Below are positions 27,246 through 35,542 of a stretch of DNA of 49,478 bases, in pieces (positions within the stretch are counted from its first letter, which is position 1; every line of letters begins with the position of its first letter). The position numbers were made by a program, and so were the translations under genes. The DNA is from Candidatus Parcubacteria bacterium (lineage in GTDB: Bacteria; Patescibacteriota; Minisyncoccia; Sungbacterales; SURF-37). The notes under the pieces are model-generated. The model saw only the letters and a program-made list of their open reading frames with translations, was not told the origin of the DNA and made no database searches. Location: assembly GCA_003599755.1 (NCBI GenBank), contig QZJO01000009.1, positions 214,362 through 263,839 of the forward strand. The letters are read 5' to 3'.

Positions 27246-27425
27246 CTATTCAACTGCGTTCCTAATATCGATGGTCCAGATGTCGCCCTTGTTGGTCGCT
27301 TCATGGCCTAAGATGCGCGCGCCCAGGGCAAGCAAGGTGAAGCAGGTCTTCCAGTCGCGAACGAGAATGACTTCACTACCGATCCGTAGATATTCCAGTT
27401 TCGATGGTTTTTTTCTTTTGTTCAT
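27246..27425 (-). CDS. small hypothetical protein
   Basis: MNKRKKPSKLEYLRIGSEVILVRDWKTCFTLLALGARILGHEATNKGDIWTIDIRNAVE. Confidence 0.55.
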   Translation of the reverse strand: MNKRKKPSKLEYLRIGSEVILVRDWKTCFTLLALGARILGHEATNKGDIWTIDIRNAVE

Positions 27426-27543
27426 TGGATTTTGGCAAGCTTCCCAAGACCAAATCAGCAAGCTGTGACAGGGCTTCGAATATCTGCTGTGCTTCGGCGT
27501 CAGAAAGATCGCCGGTTAGATTTTTGAGTTCGTCGAGGGTCAA
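27376..27543 (-). CDS. 55-aa small ORF with TTG start (not in supplied ORF track)
   Basis: (M)TLDELKNLTGDLSDAEAQQIFEALSQLADLVLGSLPKSNEQKKKTIETGISTDR; G-rich SD-like tract ggggga upstream; IxEAL..DL segment shared with 11137-11286. Confidence 0.55.
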   Translation of the reverse strand: MTLDELKNLTGDLSDAEAQQIFEALSQLADLVLGSLPKSNEQKKKTIETGISTDR

Positions 27544-27551
27544 ATTAAATC

Positions 27552-27624
27552 CCCCTATTTCGAAGGCAGGCTTCTGATGCCGGATGGCACCTGCCCTCGA
27601 AATAAGGGGTAGTCGGCATCAGAA
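27552..27624 (-). promoter_or_regulatory. structured leader: P1/P2 hairpin plus loop-complementary upstream strand
   Basis: P1 27552-27563/27597-27609, P2 27565-27570/27590-27595, loop ttctgatgccg 27572-27582 complementary to cggcatcagaa 27614-27624. Confidence 0.6.
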
Positions 27625-27672
27625 ATTTCTGCGTGCGGATGCCGGATAGGCGGGAATCGACCCTGAAAAAGG

Positions 27673-27759
27673 AAAACGGCTTCAATCCTTTCAACAGCAA
27701 TATATCCCAGGCCTCCTGGCCCGCTGGATGCATTGCCTCTCTGAGATTGAAGCCGTTTT
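27673..27759. terminator. 15-bp perfect inverted repeat aaaacggcttcaatc/gattgaagccgtttt with structured loop
   Basis: Inner gcaat/attgc and ccagg/cctgg pairings; T-run on + side. Confidence 0.6.
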
Positions 27760-27838
27760 TTAAGCGACGGCTGAACGCTCCTCGCGGAGACGCTGCTATT
27801 CAGTTGTCGCGCTTACCGTAGTACTCGCTTAGCGGCTG

Positions 27839-28183
27839 TCAAGTCTGAATATCCGAGTCTTTACGATCCCGTTCAAGCGCGTCGAAAAGGTCGCTTACGG
27901 AGAAGCCCGCCTGGATGGTTTGATCTACGCGCGCCTGGTCAGGAAAGATCTTCTGAAATATTGCGAGCAGCAGACGGTCGTTACCAGCGTGTGCGCGGCT
28001 GATCATCACGTCCTTGAGACTATACCTCCCGCTCGCCATTTTTGTCCGGATATCTTGGACCGACAGGTCATCGCGGAAGAGGTCCCATAGCAGGGCGGCA
28101 TCGGCGCGCTCTTGATAGGCTGATTTGCGTCCGCTTCGGCCCTTCGCACCGCTTCCATTCCTGTTGCCCAGTGGGGCTCCCAT
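27839..28183 (-). CDS. hypothetical protein
   Basis: MGAPLGNRNGSGAKGRSGRKSAYQERADAALLWDLF...; N-terminus resembles terminase-small-subunit-type phage proteins, not conclusive. Confidence 0.6.
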   Translation of the reverse strand: MGAPLGNRNGSGAKGRSGRKSAYQERADAALLWDLFRDDLSVQDIRTKMASGRYSLKDVMISRAHAGNDRLLLAIFQKIFPDQARVDQTIQAGFSVSDLFDALERDRKDSDIQT

Positions 28184-28251
28184 AGATAGAAATTAAATAT
28201 AATTCAGGCATATTCTATGCGAGCGATACACTCGCGCAACTGTGAATTAGT

Positions 28252-28920
28252 ATGTGTGGCCGATATATTCTCGTCGAAGAACCCCAAGAGCTAGAAGCGC
28301 GGTTCAGCGCGTCGATGGACGCTGTGCCTTATCGTCCTAACTACAACGCCGCACCGACCGAGGTGATGCCGGTAGTGTCGAGCTCCGATCCGGAAAAAAT
28401 TGTCGCGATGAAATGGGGAATTCGTCCGCCCTGGTTTCGCGGAACAAGAGGCAGAAGCGATGGTATTATCAATGTCCGAGCGGAAAATTTGTGGGATAAA
28501 CCAACGTTCAGACGCGCCCTAGCTGAGCGGCGATGCCTGGTCCCCGCCGACGGCTTTCATGAATGGCAGAAGACTTCAGGCGGCAAGAAGATCCCTTTTC
28601 GATTTTTCCGGAAAGATGAGGACATTTTCGCTTTTGCAGGTATATGGGAAGCGGACACGGCAAGTGACGGTTCGCTCGTACGGACGTTTGCGATACTTAC
28701 GACAGAGCCGAATGAATTGGTCGCGCCCGTTCACAATCGGATGCCCGTGATCCTACCGCTTGCTGCCGAGCGTCAGTGGCTTGATCCAGGTGAGCGTCCC
28801 AATGTTCTCTTGGACTTGCTCCGTCCCTATCCAGCCGCCGAGATGTTGAGCCATAGGGTTTCTCTTGCAGTGAATAAGGCTTCAAATAACGGTCCCGAAC
28901 TGATTAAGCGGATTAGCTGA
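28252..28920 (+). CDS. SRAP / HMCES-YedK family abasic-site-binding protein
   Basis: MCGRYILVEE (catalytic Cys2), RPNYNAAPT, CLVPADGFHEWQK, VHNRMPVIL. Confidence 0.95.
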   Translation: MCGRYILVEEPQELEARFSASMDAVPYRPNYNAAPTEVMPVVSSSDPEKIVAMKWGIRPPWFRGTRGRSDGIINVRAENLWDKPTFRRALAERRCLVPADGFHEWQKTSGGKKIPFRFFRKDEDIFAFAGIWEADTASDGSLVRTFAILTTEPNELVAPVHNRMPVILPLAAERQWLDPGERPNVLLDLLRPYPAAEMLSHRVSLAVNKASNNGPELIKRIS

Positions 28921-30229
28921 CTTCCCCCATAAACATTGGGATACCGAGATGGCGGCGCCTGGACTCTCCTCTCAGGAGGGAGCTTTTTCTTTCTGGCGTA
29001 TCGCCGCGTTCGCCCACGTGTTGAGCAAACTTATTTGCATAGTGGCTAGAGCCGAGATATAGCGTATGTTTTCCAAACTTCGCCCGCATCTGGTCCACGG
29101 CGCGATAGAGTTTTTGCATTTTCTGTATTTCCACGGATGCGCCAAAAAGGTCCAGCTGCCCAGATTGGTCCGGCACTAAGTTAAAAAGGACAACGCCGGT
29201 GGAGCGGTACCACGATCCGGCGCGGAATAATCTTGGATAAACTACTTCGGCCATTTTGATGAAGTCGTTCGGCGCTGCGGTCGGGCGGGAAAGACGCACC
29301 TCCACGCCGTAGTCTTCAAATTGCTGCGTTCGAAGAAAAAATACCGCCTCTGCAGCCGCGAGTTTATATCGGCGCACTTTCATCGTGGCATTTTCGATGT
29401 TCTTGGACAGTTGTGAAAAAACAAACGCCGGATCATTGGAGGCCGGGCTGAATGTTTTCATTTTTTGAATCGATTCGTACGACTCTTTGGGTTTTGTATC
29501 GATCGGGATTACGTATTTCCCATGAAGCTCCTCCCAGATATCGAAGATGGGGCGGGGGAAATAGTGTCGGATCCATTCAGGCTGTCTGCGAGCGAATTGC
29601 AATGCCGTAAAAATATTTTGCTTAGCAAGAAAGGCGGTAGTTGCTGGTCCGATGCCCCATAGTTTATCGACAGAAAGATTTTCGATGTATTTATGGATTC
29701 GATTTCCTGGGATGGCGGTCAGGCCGGAGGGCTTCTTCCATTTCGAACCAATCTTGGCTACGACCTTATTGGGTCCAAGGCCGACAGAAAACGTAAATCC
29801 GAGTTCGGTATCCAGATCCCGCTTTATGGCCTCTGCGATTTTTATATACGGCATTCGGAACGGCCTTCGGAGGCCGGTCAGATCAGCAAAACATTCATCG
29901 ATGGAGTATTCCTCAACGTCCGGCGTGTAGCGTTTTACGATTGCGTAGAATCTTTTTGAAAGCAAGGAATAGGTTTCGTAGTCCGAGGGCAGCATGATGA
30001 GCTCTGGGCAGGCCTTTTTGGCCTCTAAGAGACGCATGGCGCGCGTTATGCCTAGCGCTTTGGCCTCATAGCTCATTGATGCAACGATACCCCGCTCCTT
30101 GCCGGTTATAAGGGGCTTTCCACGGTATTGGGGATTCCTCGACTGCTCGCAAGATGCGAAAAAAGCATCTCCATCGATATGGAGAATCGCTCGCGGAAAA
30201 TGGAAAATTGCCATCGGTTCGTTACCCAT
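28913..30229 (-). CDS. dinB: Y-family DNA polymerase (DinB-like)
   Basis: ILHIDGDAFFASCEQ, GIVASMSYEAKALGI, EEYSIDECFADLTG. Confidence 0.92.
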   Translation of the reverse strand: MGNEPMAIFHFPRAILHIDGDAFFASCEQSRNPQYRGKPLITGKERGIVASMSYEAKALGITRAMRLLEAKKACPELIMLPSDYETYSLLSKRFYAIVKRYTPDVEEYSIDECFADLTGLRRPFRMPYIKIAEAIKRDLDTELGFTFSVGLGPNKVVAKIGSKWKKPSGLTAIPGNRIHKYIENLSVDKLWGIGPATTAFLAKQNIFTALQFARRQPEWIRHYFPRPIFDIWEELHGKYVIPIDTKPKESYESIQKMKTFSPASNDPAFVFSQLSKNIENATMKVRRYKLAAAEAVFFLRTQQFEDYGVEVRLSRPTAAPNDFIKMAEVVYPRLFRAGSWYRSTGVVLFNLVPDQSGQLDLFGASVEIQKMQKLYRAVDQMRAKFGKHTLYLGSSHYANKFAQHVGERGDTPERKSSLLRGESRRRHLGIPMFMGEVS

Positions 30230-31040
30230 GTCTCGCCTTCCGTGCCCCCGACCTATATTCAAATAAGATGCTATCTCCAATACTCCCTGCCTCTCTTTTA
30301 AATATTTCAAGCGAGCCTTCAAGGTGGTTTTCATCTATAACATCAATGAGAAAAAACTCATTTCTGCTGCGTGCCGCCTCTTTGTAAGCATAATTAACTT
30401 CCAGCTGGAATGGGTCTTTTATTTTTCCGATAATGTTTTCAGCATCGGAAATGCTCACCGAGAATAATTTATCGAAACTATTACAAACCACTAAAGGGTA
30501 TGGAAGTATCGTCTTTCGATGGGCATATCCCGAGTGTTGTGGGAAGAGGTCGCTGTCCTCTCGATGGTAAATTAGTCCGTTCAGAACCTGGTTGATCGCT
30601 TTTGCTATTGGCTCCGACTCTTCCCCTCGCTTTTTCTCGGATGCGAATAACTTCGCAACATTTGCAGTAGACAGGTAATGGTGTCCGCTATCTGTAAAGT
30701 TCCGCGGATCCAATCTCGTCATACTGAAAACTTTTTTGCGTGCTTCGCTTTCATTTCGATGATCAAACCAAAATATCGTCTCTTCTGTTATGTACTTACA
30801 CTCGATGAAAAGTCGTACATAAATTATCTCTAAAACCTCGTTCGTGATTTCGTGAATAGGAAATGGTTTCTGCGCAATAATATCTATCTCCCGCGGTTTT
30901 TCTGTAAAGCTATCATTGTAGTAAGGGCTTACCAGGACCTCCCACCTAAGATTCCGGAGGAGTTGGATGATTCGAACGTGAAAACTATGGCCGCTAGATG
31001 CAATTATTTCTCGCGCCTTTGATTTTGGCTTTTTGGTCAT
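30222..31040 (-). CDS. predicted PD-(D/E)XK-type nuclease
   Basis: PREIDIIAQKPF...VRLFIECKYI: E/D...ECK motif; overlaps the dinB start by 8 nt. Confidence 0.6.
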   Translation of the reverse strand: MTKKPKSKAREIIASSGHSFHVRIIQLLRNLRWEVLVSPYYNDSFTEKPREIDIIAQKPFPIHEITNEVLEIIYVRLFIECKYITEETIFWFDHRNESEARKKVFSMTRLDPRNFTDSGHHYLSTANVAKLFASEKKRGEESEPIAKAINQVLNGLIYHREDSDLFPQHSGYAHRKTILPYPLVVCNSFDKLFSVSISDAENIIGKIKDPFQLEVNYAYKEAARSRNEFFLIDVIDENHLEGSLEIFKREAGSIGDSILFEYRSGARKARHG

Positions 31041-31051
31041 CTTTGGAGTGC

Positions 31052-31618
31052 TTAGTATTTCCTAATTACCGCCTTTACGATCGCCGCGACCTTAAGATCT
31101 TCCTTGGGGAAGATCGGCTTAAATTGTTTATTAGCTGGTTCCAAGAAAATTGAGCGGCCCTGCTTGCGGAAGTACTTCATCGTCCATTCTCCATCTACTT
31201 CGGCAATGACGATATCGCCGTCTTTCGGCTGTGGCCCTCGTTCAACGAGCACCATATCGCCTTCCAGAATACCCGCGTCGTGCATCGAATTCCCTTTTAC
31301 CTTCAGGATGTAGGTCGCCTCTTTATTTTGGATAAGAAATTCATCCAGGCTCATCGTATCGATGAGCTCCTCCTCCGCGGGGGACGGCCATCCCGCTTCC
31401 ACCGTTCCCAAGACACGCGCCTCGCCGTATGCCTGCTTCGGTATGAGGCGCCCGCGCGCATCTCGTTCGAGATATCCTGCTGAGATCATTTTCTCGGCAA
31501 GCTTCCGCGCAGCGGTCCGCGATTTAAATCCCACGAGCTTGGCAATTTCCGAATGCGTGGGCATACGGCGTTTCTGGCGATAGAACGAGAAGATTTTACC
31601 GAAGTAGAGGCTCGTCAT
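31052..31618 (-). CDS. lexA: LexA-like repressor (S24 family)
   Basis: Winged HTH PTHSEIAKLVGFKSRTAARKLAEKMISAGYLERD; cleavage Ala-Gly in VEAGWPSP; GNSMHDAGILEGD Ser; EWTMKYF Lys. Confidence 0.9.
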   Translation of the reverse strand: MTSLYFGKIFSFYRQKRRMPTHSEIAKLVGFKSRTAARKLAEKMISAGYLERDARGRLIPKQAYGEARVLGTVEAGWPSPAEEELIDTMSLDEFLIQNKEATYILKVKGNSMHDAGILEGDMVLVERGPQPKDGDIVIAEVDGEWTMKYFRKQGRSIFLEPANKQFKPIFPKEDLKVAAIVKAVIRKY

Positions 31619-31632
31619 AGTACGGACAGTAT

Positions 31633-31652
31633 AGGTGTCCAAATGGACACCT
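31633..31652. promoter_or_regulatory. LexA operator candidate aggtgtcc-aaat-ggacacct
   Basis: Perfect 8-bp palindrome arms 15-34 bp upstream of the lexA ATG. Confidence 0.8.
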
Positions 31653-31783
31653 GTCAATAGGCAGCCGAAAATTTCATAGATCGAAACAAAAAATATCCCC
31701 GGGGATGGGGTGGCCATATACGGGGGTAGTGCCTTGACTCGAAATGAAAAACATTGTTGGATGAAACCAATATGGAGTGGCTC

Positions 31784-32089
31784 AAAAAATATGGCGCAGG
31801 AACGGCTCTTATCGCGCTGTTAGTTATCGGGGGCATCAGTTGGCTTACAGACGATGCACCTCAACCCGCGTCTGGTGTCAACTCGCTTCAAAACGCGAAG
31901 GGAACGTTTGAGCGCAACGACAACCCCGCAGTTGAGCGGTCCTACGCGCAGTATGGTGACCGGGACTGCACCGATTTTGCCACGCAAAATGAGGCGCAAG
32001 AATTCTTTGAAGATGCAGGCGGTCCGGGGTCCGACTATCACAATCTCGATCGTGATGGAGACGGCGTAGCATGCGAAACGCTGCCATAA
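31784..32089 (+). CDS. membrane-anchored Excalibur calcium-binding domain protein
   Basis: N-terminal [45 protein letters not shown]. Confidence 0.88.
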   Translation, partial: KKYGAGTALIALLVIGGISWLTDDAPQPASGVNSLQNAKGTFERNDNPAVERSYAQYGDRDCTDFATQNEAQEFFEDAGGPGSDYHNLDRDGDGVACETLP

Positions 32090-32091
32090 TA

Positions 32092-33231
32092 ATGCGCAAA
32101 GCCTGGTATTTTCTTATAGCCGCAACACTCGTTTGGGTGCTGATGCTGATTTCTGTTCCCGGCGATGCGGGCGCATTCGGTGAATGTGATCAATACGGAG
32201 TGATGTCACTCTTCGATCCGATTTCGAATAGTTGTAAATGTATGAGCGGTTATGTGTTCAGCGATGACTACTATGGGAACTCGACCTGTAAATTAGGAAG
32301 TTCCGTTTGCCAAGAAAAATATGGTCTATTTACTACCTATAACTCGTATAGCAAATCATGCGAATGCTCATACGGTTATACTTTCGGCAAAGGTATTCTT
32401 GGTGAAACTCAATGCGTTTCGCGCGATTCGCTTTGTCGCGATCAGCTTGGCATAAATTCGCGCTACAATTCCGCTTTCGATAAATGCGAATGTAGCTACG
32501 GCTACGTCATAGATGGAGGAAAATGTACTGACGGCGATCTTGTATGTCGCTCTCGGCACGGATATCGCTCTTCATTCGACGAATCTATTTCAAGGTGCGA
32601 ATGCGATATTGGATATACGTTTAATGACTCAAATCAATGTGTAGAAAAGCAGAATAACGTTTATTTCACTCTACGCGAGCTGGACACGGATGACCGAAAA
32701 GCAATCATCAGAAGTGACTATGACAGTCGGGACTACATCGTTGGATACGGGTACGGCTGTAACAGCACTTCCTTCCGTCGGTATCTTGGAGGAAGCATTG
32801 TAGTAAATCTCGGAACGGACTTTGACTTGGAGGTTTGGGATAAGATTGTCCTCCCGGACGAACATGAAGTTTGCGCTATCACGGATGTAGAGAGGGCGAA
32901 TTTAAGCTCAACACTTTTTGAGGAAGTAGAGGAAACAAACTTTCTTCCTGTTTTTTCGCCGTCACCAATCAATCCGCTTGCGCCAGTGCCCGCCCCTAAA
33001 GTAGTCCCGCCTCAGTCTACGCCTACTCCAAATAAGTCACTAACACCCAATCCGACTCCCCAAAGAGCTACGATAGACTTTAGATCCATGACTGCATTCG
33101 CGACCGAAGAAGCTACTGGCACGATAGCTGCTCAATCAACTAGCGTTGAAGAGAATAAGAACTCCGGACCAAGACTTTCGTGGATTCGGCGCATGGGTGC
33201 GATCTTGCTCAGCTTTCTCGGTATCCTTTGA
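32092..33231 (+). CDS. secreted Cys-rich tandem-repeat (EGF-like) protein with C-terminal TM
   Basis: Signal peptide; four units C..YG....F/Y.S....C.C..GY.F......C; Pro/Thr-rich linker; C-terminal hydrophobic segment. Confidence 0.75.
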   Translation: MRKAWYFLIAATLVWVLMLISVPGDAGAFGECDQYGVMSLFDPISNSCKCMSGYVFSDDYYGNSTCKLGSSVCQEKYGLFTTYNSYSKSCECSYGYTFGKGILGETQCVSRDSLCRDQLGINSRYNSAFDKCECSYGYVIDGGKCTDGDLVCRSRHGYRSSFDESISRCECDIGYTFNDSNQCVEKQNNVYFTLRELDTDDRKAIIRSDYDSRDYIVGYGYGCNSTSFRRYLGGSIVVNLGTDFDLEVWDKIVLPDEHEVCAITDVERANLSSTLFEEVEETNFLPVFSPSPINPLAPVPAPKVVPPQSTPTPNKSLTPNPTPQRATIDFRSMTAFATEEATGTIAAQSTSVEENKNSGPRLSWIRRMGAILLSFLGIL

Positions 33232-33265
33232 TACGCGAGTATTTCAAGGGGGTAGGAGCTCGTTT

Positions 33266-33697
33266 ATGCAAAAATTCTACTCATACATCGAAGTTTGCTG
33301 GGTGGTCCTGCGGTCCAATCCATGGCCGTTTGTCTTTCTTCTCCTATTCGTTGGATGGGCAACAGCACCGTATGTAATTAGATCTCACTCCATAGAGGGA
33401 TATTTTGAGGATCCGCGGGACTACCGCGTCGTGCATCACGTACATCTTTATCCAGATGCAGGAGAAACAAGAAATTATCGGGTCGATGGCTTGGTCTCTA
33501 GACCAGAGGGCGAATGTAGTGACTTTGGTGAATACAACGACTGTTGGCGATATACCTGGCTACTCGAAGTAACATGGCCGAACGGTGGCAAGTCGTATTT
33601 CGATGATTGCGATCTGACCGAACGGAGTAATACTTGTTTTGATACTCAAGATCGCTATTGGCGCGTAGAACTCGGTGAAAGAATAGAATCAAAATGA
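33266..33697 (+). CDS. membrane-anchored hypothetical protein
   Basis: taggag SD; MQKFYSYIEVCWVVLRSNPWPFVFLLLFVGWATAPYVIRSHSI... Confidence 0.65.
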   Translation: MQKFYSYIEVCWVVLRSNPWPFVFLLLFVGWATAPYVIRSHSIEGYFEDPRDYRVVHHVHLYPDAGETRNYRVDGLVSRPEGECSDFGEYNDCWRYTWLLEVTWPNGGKSYFDDCDLTERSNTCFDTQDRYWRVELGERIESK

Positions 33698-33939
33698 TCT
33701 CCCAATGGATAGAGCAGCATCGAGTGTTAGTGGCAGTTCTATTCTGGGGCGCTTTTATCCTGCTCATAACCGTAATTGCTACCGTTCGTGATATTCGAGG
33801 AGACTACGATTATGCCGAATATTGCGGTCACCTCAAGGGCCTAGAAAGGGAGTTCTGTATTCAAGAGATGGACTTGGACAGGAACGCGCGCGATCGATAC
33901 TATGACTCTTCTGGAACAGGTCATCCCCTGTGGCCCTAG
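33694..33939 (+). CDS. small membrane protein
   Basis: ATGA overlap with the preceding gene; MISQWIEQHRVLVAVLFWGAFILLITVIATV. Confidence 0.6.
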   Translation: MISQWIEQHRVLVAVLFWGAFILLITVIATVRDIRGDYDYAEYCGHLKGLEREFCIQEMDLDRNARDRYYDSSGTGHPLWP

Positions 33940-34020
33940 GTAAAACTCTAGCTTAGAAGCGAAAGGTCTCGGAGACTAGCAAGGACCTGGTGCAAATTCC
34001 GTCCGACTTCCGCAATGTCC

Positions 34021-34053
34021 GACAAAAGCCGCTCGGTAATGGGCGGCTTTTGT
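34021..34053 (+). terminator. hairpin gacaaaagccgc...ggcggcttttgtc
   Basis: Inverted repeat with T-run right of element 2; likely the displaced tRNA-fMet terminator. Confidence 0.75.
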
Positions 34054-34093
34054 CATGCTCGCTTTCTTACGGGCAGCGCCCTACAATTCGGGC

Positions 34094-35242
34094 ATGGCTC
34101 AGGATTTCAATCAGATCAAAAAGAAGGCCCTCGCGCTACACAAAAAATCGCACGGCAAATTCGCGATTACCTCGAAGGTGCCGCTGCGCAACCGGGCCGA
34201 CCTCAATCTCGTCTATACGCCGGGCGTGGGCGCGGTGAGTTCCTACGTTGCCGCGCATCAAAAAGAAGCACGCGAATACACCATGAAGGGCAACAGCGTG
34301 GCCGTGGTGTCCGACGGCTCGGCCGTGCTGGGCTTGGGCAACATCGGGCCCTTGGGCGCGCTGCCGGTTATGGAGGGCAAGTGCCTGTTATTTAAGAAGT
34401 TTGCAAACATCGATGCCGTGCCGATCGTGCTCGCCGCACAGGACACCGAGGAGATCATCGCGACGGTCAAAGCCATCGCGCCTGCGTTCGGGGGCATCAA
34501 TTTGGAAGACATTTCTGCCCCGCGCTGCTTTGAAATCGAAGAGCGCCTCAAACAAGAGCTCGATATTCCGGTCATGCATGACGATCAGCACGGCACGGCG
34601 ATTATCGTGCTTGCCGGCCTGTTGAACGCGCTCAAAGTCGCGGAAAAGAATTTGAGTCGCGCAAAAATCGTGATCAGCGGCGCGGGTGCTGCCGGCGTTG
34701 CCATCGCGAAACTTTTGAAACAAGCCGGCGCGAAGAACATTCTTCTCACTGACCGCCAAGGAATCATCGTGGCCGGCCGCAAAGGGCTCTCCGGCATCAA
34801 AGCGGAATTGGCACGCATGACAAATCCCGCCCGAGAAAGAGGCGATCTTACTAATGCACTGCGGAGAGCCGACGTATTCGTCGGCGTCTCGGGGCCGAAC
34901 ATAGCGACCGATACCATGGTCCGCTCGATGAATGAGCGCGCAATTGTCTTCGCGCTTGCCAACCCCATTCCCGAGATCATGCCCGATGCGGCAAAACGCG
35001 CCGGAGCGCTCATGATTGCTACCGGCCGTAGCGATTTTCCGAACCAACTCAATAATTCGCAAGTGTTTCCCGGCGTGTTTCGCGGCGCGCTGGATCACCG
35101 CGTGCGCGCGATCACCGATACGATGAAACTCCGGGCTGCCGGCGCCATTGCCGCGCTCGTCCCCCGCCCGACGCCAACAAGTATCGTGCCGGATATGTTT
35201 GATCGGCGGCTTGTGCCCACGGTCGCTGCAGTAATCCGCTAA
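34094..35242 (+). CDS. NAD(P)-dependent malic enzyme
   Basis: VYTPGVGAVSSYVA, VAVVSDGSAVLGLGNIGPLGALPVMEGK, MHDDQHGTAIIVLAG, ISGAGAAGVAIAKLL. Confidence 0.93.
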   Translation: MAQDFNQIKKKALALHKKSHGKFAITSKVPLRNRADLNLVYTPGVGAVSSYVAAHQKEAREYTMKGNSVAVVSDGSAVLGLGNIGPLGALPVMEGKCLLFKKFANIDAVPIVLAAQDTEEIIATVKAIAPAFGGINLEDISAPRCFEIEERLKQELDIPVMHDDQHGTAIIVLAGLLNALKVAEKNLSRAKIVISGAGAAGVAIAKLLKQAGAKNILLTDRQGIIVAGRKGLSGIKAELARMTNPARERGDLTNALRRADVFVGVSGPNIATDTMVRSMNERAIVFALANPIPEIMPDAAKRAGALMIATGRSDFPNQLNNSQVFPGVFRGALDHRVRAITDTMKLRAAGAIAALVPRPTPTSIVPDMFDRRLVPTVAAVIR

Positions 35243-35542
35243 AATATCGCTATTTTGGATGGGCCTCCGAAGCGGTCTGTCTTTTGCTATTGACATAAAT
35301 ATAGTTTTTATGTATACATTATTTTGGCTGGAAAAACGTCCTTTCCCTGTTTTGGTGTCCGCCTCCGCTATGGGGCGCGGGAATATAGGTTGCAGTTCAA
35401 TGAGGTCTATCTACTTTTTCTTCAGACCTTCAAAGATCTGATGACCTGCTCTGACATGGTGTCGGAGCGCCCCGCGAACCCCAGCCCCGTGCGCGCAAGC
35501 GCATGGGCGGTCCGGCGCAAGCTGGACCACAGGAGGCCCGCC

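Larger units (their letters stand above)
25144..34001. mobile_element. LSR-encoding integrative element 2, inserted in the 3' end of tRNA-fMet
   Basis: LSR adjacent to the tRNA; degenerate core ggtgcaa(a)ttccg at 25144 and 33989-34001; ccgacttccgcaa (34003-34015) fits a displaced tRNA-fMet 3' end; hairpin terminator follows. Confidence 0.7.

Noticed and set aside
27839-28183. Calling element 2 a prophage from the terminase-small-like N-terminus
   Set aside because: No large terminase, portal, capsid or tail genes in the element
33961-34015. A complete second tRNA at the right end of element 2
   Set aside because: Only a 3' acceptor/T-arm fragment is present; no D-arm or anticodon arm
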